This document shows, piece after piece, positions 19,293 through 29,757 of a DNA stretch of 64,000 nt (position 1 is its first letter; each line of letters opens with the position of its first letter). A program made the translations under genes and the position numbers. Location of the stretch: NCBI GenBank assembly GCA_021495925.1, contig JAKEKT010000050.1:124001-188000 (forward strand), given 5' to 3'. Below the pieces are notes generated by a model. The model ran no database searches. It saw only the letters and a program-made list of their open reading frames with translations, and was not told the origin of the DNA. Source of the stretch: Diplodia intermedia (lineage: Eukaryota; Ascomycota; Dothideomycetes; Botryosphaeriales; Botryosphaeriaceae).

Positions 19293-22263
19293 CCTCGTGG
19301 TGAGCCCTCAGCCAGTAACGGATGGTCGTCACGCGCGACGAGAGCTTCGACAGGAAGCGGGCCATGGAGAGTTGTGGTGGTTTGATGTGTTGTTGCGTCG
19401 GTGATCCCTCGAGAGAAGGGCAGGAAGGTATCAAGTGGTGAAGCTGTGCTTGTGGAATCAAGGCTGTCGATGATGCAGTGGGAGACCCTGGTGATCAAGG
19501 CCGTCTATATAATCTGAGAGCGTGCGTGGACCAGGGACGGGCTTCTCTGCTAGCTTGCCTCCGGAGACGGGCCTATGTGGATGGGTGGAGGCTCGCCAGC
19601 CTCTCCGTCGCGCCGGCAGGATTGGGCGTCAATCGTGGGTTGCATGGCTGGGCCCGGCACGGCAGAGAGCAGGGACAAGCGCGACGCTTGGACGGGAGGT
19701 ACCAACGGGGAGACCCTTAACGGCTCCGCATCGCGTTGGGCCAAGTGGGCAGCCGGTGCCGATTCAGGGTCAGCTCGACTCTTGGGCACGAAGCCGCGTA
19801 GTCGGGCCTTCGCAGGCCATGTCGCGCTGCACGTCTTGCCCAAACAGGCAATCGACCAGACCAAAGGGGCAGCGTTCGTAGATCATCCGGTCTTCCACCC
19901 GCAAATCCAGTCCAGGCGCGATCGCCAGCCGAGCTTATCTCGCAGCTCCCGACAGCTCGTGTGGAGCGGGGAAGGATTCGATGCTAGCCGCTGCTCGCTG
20001 GCCGAGCGTCGCAGATGCGCCCATCCGCGAATCTCCTGGAGCGGGGTTGGGTGTCAACGGACATGCAGCCCGCGGTCATCACGCACATGGCAGATAGATC
20101 TAGCGCGCTCTCAGCTCTCAGGCACCGCACACCGCACACCGCGTGGCAACTCGCTCCTCCCACGGGAGCAGCCCCAGCACGGCGCCATGGGAGCAAACAC
20201 CCATTCTTGCAGCCAGCAGCTGAGCGCTAACCGCGGCGGATGCTGGCAGGCGAAGGGTCAGCGCACCCAGGCTACTGTTTCGAGCCCCCACCATGCCGTC
20301 TTCCCCCCGGAAGTCAGGGACCCAACCGACGCCCGTCAGCCACGGCCCAGGATGCAGGCGAATAGGCGAGCATTCCGCAAGCCTCCCGCTACTCGCTAGC
20401 AGCATCCAGTCCCGAAAGCTCCTCTTCCCTCGTTCCCCTCCCCCTGCAGCTGGGCTTCACGTCCACTCCCTTCGCCGCCGCCGAGTGGCACACGACCGCT
20501 CGCTATCGTCAGTCGTGCTCCACTTCTTCAGCAATGACCTTTTTTTCGTGTCTTCATCTCCAACACCGCAACCACCGCTGCTGCTCGCGCGAAGCCCACC
20601 GGCCCGGTCTCCGCTGATCGGCTTGTGGGTCTCGCAAGCATTGGCCACGCTTAACGAAGACTCTTCGCCTTCAAAAGCAAAAAAAAAGGCCCCAACAAAC
20701 CCTTCGGCGTGCCCGTCAGTCAAGAAAAACACTGACCCAAGAAACTCCGTCGGCCCCGCAAGCCCAGCTCGCCTCGCCTCTCGCCGCGGCCGGCCGGCCG
20801 GCGAATTCCCCTCTTCATGCATGCACCACGAAAGAAAGTCTTACGCAAAAAAAGCAAAACCAACACCCATGGAACAGCGGAACCGGTGGTGTGCCACCCT
20901 TTCCCCCCTCCTCCTCCCTCCTCCTCCTCTGCATGATTTCTCCCTGGTAACATCCTTCCCGCGTCCGGCATTAGCGGGCTTCTAGCGGGCTTCCATCCCC
21001 TCATTCTCGCCCAAGAGTAAGCTTCTAGCCACCCACTCTTTGCTCAACCACTACACCACACGCGAGAACTCGCTTTCCAGAAAGCGAAAAACGAGAAAAA
21101 AAAAAAAAAAACCAAGCAAAGAACGGGTCGGCCACGAGGCGAGGCGCCGCCGCCGCCGCCTCCGCCGCCGCCCAACCCCCTTCCCTTCTTCCAATTACAT
21201 GCGCTCATTTCGGGCCGCTGCCGGCTTGGGTTGAGGGTTGACAAATGGAAGCTTTCCCACACACACACTTTTTTCCCACGCGGCGGACGACGATGGTAGT
21301 AGTGCTGATGCCGGAACGAACGGGCGCGTGCTTTTTGGTTCGCTTTTTGCTTCTTTTTGCGCGGCCTGCCCCCCTCCGGCACGCGACACGCGACGCGGTG
21401 CGGATGGACGGCAAGAAGCGGGCGGGCGGGCTGCCGCCGTGACGACGATGATGTTGTTGATGTTGGTACAGACCGCGCGCGCACATGGCAGAGGAGCCGG
21501 TGCCATGCCGTGCCATGCCATGCCATGCAGTAGTAGTAGTAAGCAGTAGTTGCGTGCATGCATGACGGGAAACGTCCTCCCCCCCTCCCCTCCCCCCTCC
21601 CCCCCCATCTCATGCATGGAACATTCCATGCTAAGACGAAAAGAAAAACAAGCGTGCGTTGCGCATACACGAACGTCTACTGCGAATGCTATACACGTTA
21701 TCGCGTTTTTTGTCTCGCGCATCTGTCCGGAAGGAATGTGGCATTTGGCTGGCTGGGCAGAAGGATTCGTTGCCTCACCTCCACAAAGGGTCGATGGATG
21801 TGCTCATCATCATCCCAAACGGTGTACACGAGAGAGAGGAGTGGTTCGATCTGGGGGGAGGAGGGGATGAGAGAGCAAAGTGAGGGGAAATTGCCGCAAC
21901 CACGCGCGCACTACTCTGCATCCTCCTCCTCCCCTCTTTCCTCCCTCTCCATTCTACGCAACTCCTACAGCGAGCGTAAGCGGAAAATAGAACGATCGAC
22001 GCTCTTGGTGCGGGTGTAGTGAGAGGGCGAAAGCGGGGGCGCGCGGGGCCAGTAGGATGTCGGCTAGTCGATGGGAAGCAAAAGCAAGCGCAGATCACCC
22101 AAACACTGCCGGCCACATGGGAGCATGCGCATGTGCGTGTGCGCACGAGGCGAGCACGCGTCGCATCGTGCCATGGTGTGGATGCGCACATGGCATGCCC
22201 GGCTTCTGTGCACTGATGGTGGTGGTGGTGGTGGTGGCGACAGAGCCGAAGATCATGAGATCC
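19293..22263. other. Gene-poor region, part 1
   Basis: About 3 kb of intergenic sequence. It holds a TATATAA-like stretch near 19505 (minus strand, about 210 bp before the receptor start), C/T-rich tracts (20880-20930), a CCG-repeat block (21145-21172), a GCCATGCCATGCCATGC run (about 21502-21527) and AGT repeats. The 274-aa plus-strand frame at 19575-20399 lacks any domain or repeat signature and I reject it. No RNA gene is recognised. Confidence 0.45.
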
Positions 22264-22371
22264 AACAACCACAAACCACACACAAACCACACACAAACCA
22301 CACACAAACCACACACAAACCACTCACAAACCACTCACAGACCACTCACAGACCACTCACAAACCACTCTC
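22264..22371. repeat. 11-bp tandem repeat (about 9 copies)
   Basis: The unit ACAAACCACAC is repeated with period 11, changing to ACAAACCACTC and ACAGACCACTC in the last copies. The array is directly adjacent to a GTGGTGGTGG run (22217-22238). The gradient from one variant to another suggests stepwise slippage growth. Confidence 0.9.
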
Positions 22372-25034
22372 TCTTCGTCCACCTTGTCCCCTTTCTAGCC
22401 GCCCGCCGCTTGCCGCCCATACATGGCTGCCCAGGGAAAAACGGAGGGCGACGGCGCCCGCGCCGGCCGAGCGTGTTTTGTTCTAGTGCGTGGGTGCTTA
22501 AGCGGTGGCTGAGAGGCTTGTGGCTGTGAGGCTGAGGGGAGGTCGGGAAGTGGAGGAGAGGAGGATGAAGGGTAGCAGAGCTAAGCAGCAGCAGCAGCAT
22601 CACGCAAGCATCAGCAGCATCGCCGCCCGGTCCGTTTCTACGTAGCAGGCGTGACAGGCAAGCAACCTCCTGCGTCACCTCGCATGGCTACGTAGCGGGG
22701 TGCAGCTGAATCGTGCCTTGCTTTTTTGTTCGATGATGCGCGCAGAGATCTAGATGCCGGATCGATCTGGGTTTCGGCAGGGCAGTGACGATGGAATGGA
22801 GATGGCGATGGCGATGGCGATGCGGGTGTGGGTGGCTGCGATGCCGATGATGTCGACTGGGGTGCGAGGCAGAAAGTTGTGCCTGATCCAAGCCACTAAT
22901 GCGTCACGGCGCCCATTCTTCCCGTCCTTCTCGAACCTGCTAGGGTGCGTTGCCAAGCCGTCAATTGTCACGACCATACCAAGGTCCAGCTAGCTTCCTG
23001 CACGCGCCCGGATGAACTCCGCACGGCATTAGGCGTACCGTAGTCGAAAAGTGCCGTTTTGGCATGTGGGTTTCCCGCTACCGCACCTGGACGAGGGGAG
23101 GGGTGGACCGCTCTCCCTCAGCGCAGGTTATCACGGCCCCTCGTTGCACCTCACTGTTTTGCCTTTCGATTATCGCAATTCGCACTAGCCCTCGGAACAA
23201 TGCAAAATGGCTGTACATAGTACAGGTGAGACTCGACGTGCCGGAGCGCCTTCGGCGAGACTTGGTGCCTACCGCCGACGTGGTTCCCGGACTTCTATTC
23301 CCGCATGCGCATACTCTCATAGCGCGCACCCGCTCGACCCGGTCGAGCATTCAGTTGATTGTTTTCGTTTCCTGGTTCGCTATGTTGTCATGGAACTGTA
23401 TCGTTGTTTGGGGTTGTGGGCCATGATGTCTTCCAGAAAAGGCCGGTGTTTGCTCGAGGAAGCTTGATCGGCTGAGTCGGTCCGCTGAGATAGGAGGCTT
23501 CGGCCATGGCTCTAGAGACTCGCGGTGGTGGCGCTGCCAATGAGTAGTCGTGAAACAACCACTGTCATGGACACGAGAAGAACAAGAAGGAGAAAGAGCC
23601 TGCGCGTTTCGCCTGTGAGGCTCTAAGCACCAGTGGCTTTTCGATCAGGGTTCGAGGGGTGCTGCTTGTCATCCGTTAGCTGGCCGGAGCAGCGGTACTA
23701 CTGCCCCAAATCCACGGTACAGGCTACTTTCACCCTACTCGCCCTGGTCCCTGTCTCTAAATTCTTATCGGTGCAGCGGGGTTTCTGGGGACTGTGCGGC
23801 CTTGAGCGCACCGTGCTCTCCCGGAAACAGGGTGCGGACATCCTTTGCGGAGTCGTGGCCAAGGATGGCCGGCAGCCACGACAGGGAAAAAAGAGTGACT
23901 GTGACCAGGGGAGAGCGAAGCGGAACGTCGGGGAACAAGGGTACGAGATCCGTATCTCCACCTGGCGCTCAGCCAAATGCAAGTCGCTTTTCCAACGTCC
24001 TGGTCGTGGGAAATGGTCTGGAAGCGTCTTTTGTACGACGAAGGAGTGAGTGAGGTGGGGTGAATTAGCCGAAAGCGATGCGATTGATTGGCTGGGCGAC
24101 GATCGTGGAGCTGTTAGCTGTAGGTCCGTTGTGTGCGATAGATTGAAGCTGAGCCAAACAAGACGTCTACTGTCGCTAGCACGGGAAAGAGGCTTGCTTC
24201 GCTCGAAGATTCTTTGAGTCAACGGTCGCGTGGATGCTTGAATAACTCATGGGCGGAGAGTAGGCAAAATAAGATAACGCACGGTGAATGACGGTGGAAT
24301 TTAGTATGCTTGGCTGTTCATGCCAAGTGTGAACTAGAAAATAAGGAAAATGCGACAAAATTACGACGACATGAGTGAGACAAGGAGATGGTGGCCGACT
24401 TCGTTGATCCTGAGGAGAGGACTCTGCAAATGAGAGGCAGGTATAGCATCACTGTTAACGTTCCAACTCTTTGCCAAGGAAATTACGAGAACAGAAAATC
24501 GAGGAAACTCGCATACTAAACTAAAACTCGAAGTAGAGAAGATCTCAATGAGGCGCGTAGCGCGTGATGCGGTGAGTAGGCGGAGACTGTCCCCCTATCC
24601 TTTAAATGGGATCTGCAGCGCAATGATGGACTGCACGCCTAAAAATGTGACCGTGATATCGCCTCCGAGAGGCGCGGGGGATAACAAAGGATGCAGATCA
24701 AAGTAACAAGGGAACCAGCGGTGCGGGGCAGTTGTCCGGAGATGGTAGTTCATGCGTGCGAGTTTGCGGTCGTTCTCTGAATGTTCGGAGCCGATGGTGT
24801 TGCACCAGATGCCCGTGCCTCGTGGACCATGGCATTGATGGACCTTTTCGATGAAACATCCGAGCCGGGCATTCAATGCAGTCCCTTAGACCACTTGCGG
24901 TGCAAGAACAGTGTCTGCGCCCTACTCGCAAACCTTGGGCACAGCCTGTGAACTCTCCGTGGAAGGCGACAGTCGTGACAAGCTCGCCTCTTCGCAAGAT
25001 CAAAAGCTTCCTGCCCGATTTTGTGTGTCTTCCT
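22372..25034. other. Gene-poor region, part 2
   Basis: About 2.7 kb without a supported gene. It contains a GATGGCGATGGC microsatellite (22798-22822) and otherwise mixed-composition sequence. The plus frame 23633-24049 and the minus frame 24698-25159 show no family features. Confidence 0.4.
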
Positions 25035-25493
25035 TCAGCTCTGGCGTCTCGCAGGCATGCTGTCGCCAAGAAACTCCTCGATAGAGCGGACATAAAAGCC
25101 CTTTGGCGAGCTATGTTGTGCACAATTAAAGCTGAATCCACCCCATTTGTCGTAGCCACCGGGTGTGTCTACGCTGCTCTTGGAAGCAGAGTCTGGAACC
25201 TCAAAGATCGTTGAGCGCAAGGTAGTGTGGGTTGCCGAGGTAATTGAGGGCCCTGAAGTCCATGAAGATTGTTTTTTAAGAGTCCTCGTGCCAATGGAAG
25301 AGCTAAAGGAAGAGCTATTGGAACCGAAAGAGGAAATGGTGGAGCTGGACGATGGTCGAGGCTCGTAAGCGAAAGTAGTGGTGGCGCTGAGTTTTGGATG
25401 GACTCGTTTTGGAACCGTAATAGGAGAAGGAAAGGCCGCAGGCGGGGATGGCGAGTTGGACCTCCGAAGGGCAAGTGTGCCGATGGAATGCAT
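25035..25493 (-). CDS. Possible small Ser-rich protein, unknown function
   Basis: A single open frame of 152 aa starts at the ATG at 25493; an in-frame ATG at 25565 is possible. The first part is rich in Ser, Pro and Thr (SNSPSPPAAFPSPITVPKR, then SSSSTISSFGSNSSSFSSS). The last third is more ordered, with PGGYDKWGGFSFN and GFYVRSIEEFLGD. Codon use and composition look coding and unlike neighbouring spacer DNA. I recognise no domain, signal peptide or membrane segment, so a role cannot be given. It is the only candidate gene in an 8-kb stretch, and a spurious ORF is the alternative. Confidence 0.45.
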   Translation of the reverse strand: MHSIGTLALRRSNSPSPPAAFPSPITVPKRVHPKLSATTTFAYEPRPSSSSTISSFGSNSSSFSSSIGTRTLKKQSSWTSGPSITSATHTTLRSTIFEVPDSASKSSVDTPGGYDKWGGFSFNCAQHSSPKGFYVRSIEEFLGDSMPARRQS

Positions 25494-27396
25494 GGTTGTG
25501 CTTATAGTTGATGGTCGAAAGGAATGACAAGGGTCGGCGATACTGGCGGCAGCCTCAAGCCACAATGAGGGTAATCAAGTCTACTCTGGTCAGAATTTGG
25601 CCTCTCATGTGGCGCTGAGGCATACATGTATAGGAAACGCCTCAGTCACAGCCACATGGCAAAAATAGCCAACCGGTAGGGCTGAAACACGGCGAGGTGA
25701 AAGTTTGGGTGCGTAGGGCTGAGCTTTCACGGGGCAAAGAGCATATGCTGAGCTTTTGAAGGCGCACTGCCCACCCTAATGTCTTTCGGGCGGCAGCCGG
25801 CAGCGGTGTGAAACGGCAGGGCTGAGGGCATGACGGCATACAAGTGTGCCAGGTGACACTGATGATTGGGCTCGTTTGACCGGGGATGCCAGAAGGAATT
25901 CCGTGATAGGCGACATCAGTGGCGGTGCACACTCAAACCTCGAGTGCCGGACATGAGGCTTCCTAAAAGAGACAAACGCCGGCCTGAACGGGTAGAAGAA
26001 GTGGAGACGCAGGGTCGTATCCCGCAGTCTCAGCCACACGCCAAGGCCTTTGCAGCCGTTGAGAGAGGGAATTGAGCCACAGCTAAGCTGAACACGAAAA
26101 CAAACGGAGTCAGTGGGTTCCTGGGCAGGTGGACATCCGGGACCGCCGGGCAAGACGTGGGGATAAAAAGCACGCTCGGCGGTATAGGCGCGGGAGAGGC
26201 GGAAGGGAGTTCAACGCCCGACGCCCGGAGTGGGCGCTACCGAGTAAGGAGCGACATGTTGTCTTCAAGCGCAGTCGTGGGATGCGAGCGAGAGACGCCG
26301 GCAAGTCACAACTTCGGGAATCGAAGGCGGCGACGACTGATCGGTAGTCATGTGGGCGGTGTATGGTTCTTCAAGCCGACAGCAGGCGGAGCAGGCCACA
26401 CGGCGGCCAAAGGGCAGGCAAGTGAGGGAGTCGACAAATTTAGCAAGATGAGGTCCTGTTGATCACTTTGGACTGCCGGCAACCCGAAGTCGTCGCGGCG
26501 AGCGGCGAGCGAGCAGGATGGCCGCCGCCGCTGCTCCCTCGCAGTCAATCGGCCATCGGGATGGAGGACGCGCTCGGTGTGCCGTTTGGATTCCTGGAGA
26601 TGCGAGAGCGGTGGGACGAGTCATGAAAGGGGGAGCGGGCGACGCCGGGGCCGGGTGGCTATGGCGGTGGTGGTGAAGGGCACAGTTGCTGGAGCCGCGC
26701 GTTTTGCCGGGCACAGAGAAGAGCAGCGACGGCCAAGGGGCAGATATTGGCTTAGTCCCGAAGCGGACGTGCTCATTTTGGCAGTGGAGAGCAGTCATTT
26801 TGGCGCTTGGGGGAGGCGCCACCGGCGGGCGGCACGTGTGCGCGCGCGCTCGGCGCGGGTTTTCTCTCTGGCCCGCCGCCCATGCGCCCTCCACCCTTCC
26901 ACCTTCTCCACCACCGCAATCACACCAGCGCTCATGCTGCCACGCCCAACTTGCGATCATCGTATCCCCTGAGCGCTCGCGCCAATGGGGCGATACGGTT
27001 TGTGCAGGCCGCGGCCCGCCTGCCGCCTCTACGCCGCATCCGGCAACCCGCGCACATCACGACTCCAGAAAAGGCGCGCGCTCGAGCCCGCCAACGGCAG
27101 CAATTACGCCTCGGCCGCGCCAAGCCCCTCCAGGCACCCGGTCCTATGCGGCGCCTCGTAGGGCTATCGTGGACTGGGCCAAGGCCCAGCTTCTCACGAC
27201 GATCGTCGTCTCCCTTCGCGTGCTGTATATCTAGTCGTCCCCGTCGCTCCCCAGCTGCTTTCCTCCTCACCCCTCTTGGCTAACGCGGCCTGCCCTTCTT
27301 TTTTCCCAACCTCGTCACTCGTTTCACGAATTGGGTTTGCGTTTCTGTCCTTACTACCCTATACACTCATTAATCCTATAATTTAATCCATCAAAA
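25494..27396. other. Promoter-side region of the CFEM gene
   Basis: About 1.9 kb without a supported gene. C/T-rich sequence runs through 27240-27340, and CTATACACTCATTAATCC at 27359-27376 could hold the core promoter. Minus frame 26463-26960 and plus frame 26807-27283 are GC-rich open frames without features. Confidence 0.4.
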
Positions 27397-29757
27397 ATGG
27401 CTTACCGTGGTGCTTTCGCCGCGGCCATCCTGGCCTCGAGCGCCGTCGCCTCGCCTCTGCTCAACGCCGATCTGTCCCTCAACATTGGCGGCAGCGGCTC
27501 TTCCACCAGCAGCGCCGCCGCGTCCGTCACCACCTGCGGCGTCACTTGCCAGATGCCCGCGTCCCCCGGCGGCTGCCGCGACCAGTGCTTCCTGAAGGCC
27601 CTGGCCGAGGTCTGTATCGACGACTCTCCCGAGTGCCGTTGCCAGAACGCCGTCTTCCTCAAGGCCAGCGTTGATGCCTGCGTCGACCTCGTCCCGCTCA
27701 ACGCCTGCCTGGACATCGACCTCACCCTGTTCGGCTCCACCTGGGACGATGCCTGCTCTTGCATCGAGAACGCCGCTGCCTCGGGCAACTGCGGCAGCCA
27801 GGACAACGCGGCGACCCCCGCCGCCTCCTCGGTCCCGACCCCGGCCGCGATTGAGACTCCCGCCGGCAGCCCCGACTACGGCGCCGGCACTCCCGCCGAG
27901 GCTCCCGTCCAGACTCCTTCGGTTGCTGTCGACACTCCCGTCTACACCCCGGCCCAGACTCCCTCGGCCGCTGTCGACACTCCCGTCGAGACTCCCGCTG
28001 GCAGCCCCGACTACGGTGCTGGTGCCCCTTCGGTCGCCGTTGGCACTCCCCTCTCGCAGACCCCGTCTGTTGCCGTCGGCACTCCCCTCTCGCAGTCTGC
28101 TCCCATTGCCAGCGATGTTGAGGGCGCCGCCGCCCCCTCGACCCCGGCTGCTCAGACCACCCCCAAGCCGATGACCATGTCGACCGTCTACGAGACCCGC
28201 ATGAACACCATCACTTCTTGCGCGCCCTCGGTCACCGACTGCCCGGCCAACGAGAAGACCCACGAGCACGTCGTGACTGAGACCGTTGCCGTTTCGACCA
28301 CCTACTGCCCCGTCGAGGATGGCCCTGGCTCCACCCCCGCCCCCTCCGCCGCGGTTGGCACTCCCCTCTCGCAGACTCCTTCCGTCGCTGTTGACACTCC
28401 CATCTCCCGCACCCCGGCTGCCAGCTCCCCGGTCGCCAGCGATGTTGAGGGTGCCACTGCCCCTGCCCCCTCGACCCCGGCCGCCATGACCACCCCCAAG
28501 CCCTCGAAGGTGTCGACCGTCTACGAGACCAACGTCAACACCATCACCTCGTGTGCCCCTGACGTCACGGACTGCCCGGCCAGCGAGAAGACCCACCAGC
28601 ACACCGTTACCGAGACCCGCGCCATCTCTACCACCTACTGCCCCGAGGAGGACGAGACCACCGCCCCGGCCTCTGCGCCCACTGCCCCGGTCTCTGCGGC
28701 CTCTGTCCCGGCCCCGTCTGCCCCGGCCTCGTCCCCGGTCTCTAGCCACGTTGGCGGCGAGACTGCTCCTGCCAGCTCTGCCCCGGCTCCCTCTGCCCCG
28801 GCTAGCTCCGCCCCGGCTCCCTCTGCCCCGGCTGCTGGCCCTGAGACCTCCACCTACCACTCTACTTCCTACACCACTGAGCTCCGCACCATCACCAAGT
28901 GCGATGCCTCTGTCACCGACTGCCCTGCCAGCTCCACCCAGGTCCTGACCACCTCGCGCCCCGTTGGCAGCAGCCCCTCGGCCCCGGCCTCTTCTGCGCC
29001 CTCTGCTCCGGCTTCCGCGCCCTCTGCCCCGGCCTCGTACGCTGTTCCGTCTGCTCCTGCCAGCTCGGCCCCGGCTCCCTCTGCTCCTGCCAGCTCGGCC
29101 CCGGCTCCCTCTGCCCCTGCTAGCTCCGCCCCGGCTCCCTCTGCCCCGGCCTCGCAGCCCCCGGTCTCGGTTGAGTCTGTTGCCTCGCAGCCCCCGGTCA
29201 GCTCCGCCCCTGCCGTCTCTGCTCCCCCTGCTGGTCCCACCACCATCATGACCACCCAGGTCATCACTGTCACCTCGTGCGGCCCTGAGGTCTCCAACTG
29301 CCCCGGCAGCACCCCCGTTGGCACTCCCGTTGGCACCCCCGTCGGCACCCCCATGGGCTCTCCCTCCGCCCCTGTCAGCTCCGGCGTCGAGGGTTCCTTC
29401 CCCACCCCCACTCCCGCTGTCCCGGCCTCGCAGACCCCCGGCAAGCCCATCTCGGCTGAGTCGGTCCCGTCTTCGCCCAAGTTCTCCGGCTCCGTCTACG
29501 TGCCTGCGCCCGCCCCGTCCGCCGGCATGCCCCCTCACTCCAACAACGGCACCATGAGCTACGCGGTCCCCTCGGTCCCCGTCGCCTCGGGCACCCCGGT
29601 TGGCACCACCCCTGGTGTCTCTGCCGCCACCTACTCGCCCAACGCCACCCCCAGCGGCACCACCTCGGCTCCTGCCACCCAGTGGACCGGCGCTGCCGGC
29701 CGTGTTGAGATTGCCGGCGGCCTGATGTTCGCCGCCGCCGCCATTGCGCTGTTGTAA
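27397..29757 (+). CDS. CFEM-type GPI-anchored cell-wall protein
   Basis: Single exon, 786 aa. A signal peptide covers about residues 1-19 (ending AVAS). A Cys-rich domain follows at about 48-130: TCGVTCQM, GGCRDQCF, VCIDDSPECRCQN, ACVDL, NACLD and ACSCIEN. This is more cysteines than the eight of a standard CFEM domain, but the ECRCQN core matches. CFEM proteins bind haem or iron, or act at the cell surface. From about 140 the protein is a Pro/Thr/Ser/Ala repeat stalk with units such as TPSVAVGTPLSQ and SSAPAPSAPA. Four related blocks interrupt it, each with a T-x-T-x-C, then V-x-x-CP pattern (TVYETRMNTITSC, TVYETNVNTITSC, TTELRTITKC, TTQVITVTSC). The hydrophobic C-terminus (VEIAGGLMFAAAAIALL) after small residues fits a GPI signal. 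The stalk is likely heavily O-mannosylated. Confidence 0.9.
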   Translation: MAYRGAFAAAILASSAVASPLLNADLSLNIGGSGSSTSSAAASVTTCGVTCQMPASPGGCRDQCFLKALAEVCIDDSPECRCQNAVFLKASVDACVDLVPLNACLDIDLTLFGSTWDDACSCIENAAASGNCGSQDNAATPAASSVPTPAAIETPAGSPDYGAGTPAEAPVQTPSVAVDTPVYTPAQTPSAAVDTPVETPAGSPDYGAGAPSVAVGTPLSQTPSVAVGTPLSQSAPIASDVEGAAAPSTPAAQTTPKPMTMSTVYETRMNTITSCAPSVTDCPANEKTHEHVVTETVAVSTTYCPVEDGPGSTPAPSAAVGTPLSQTPSVAVDTPISRTPAASSPVASDVEGATAPAPSTPAAMTTPKPSKVSTVYETNVNTITSCAPDVTDCPASEKTHQHTVTETRAISTTYCPEEDETTAPASAPTAPVSAASVPAPSAPASSPVSSHVGGETAPASSAPAPSAPASSAPAPSAPAAGPETSTYHSTSYTTELRTITKCDASVTDCPASSTQVLTTSRPVGSSPSAPASSAPSAPASAPSAPASYAVPSAPASSAPAPSAPASSAPAPSAPASSAPAPSAPASQPPVSVESVASQPPVSSAPAVSAPPAGPTTIMTTQVITVTSCGPEVSNCPGSTPVGTPVGTPVGTPMGSPSAPVSSGVEGSFPTPTPAVPASQTPGKPISAESVPSSPKFSGSVYVPAPAPSAGMPPHSNNGTMSYAVPSVPVASGTPVGTTPGVSAATYSPNATPSGTTSAPATQWTGAAGRVEIAGGLMFAAAAIALL

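Noticed and set aside
19575..20399. 274-aa plus-strand open frame
   Set aside because: GC-rich spacer; no domain, membrane segment or repeat, and several overlapping frames are equally open.
27391..29538. 715-aa open frame on the minus strand
   Set aside because: It is antisense to the CFEM gene and consists of Gly/Arg/Ser-rich repeats that mirror the PTS-repeat codons. No domain, signal peptide or promoter is visible.
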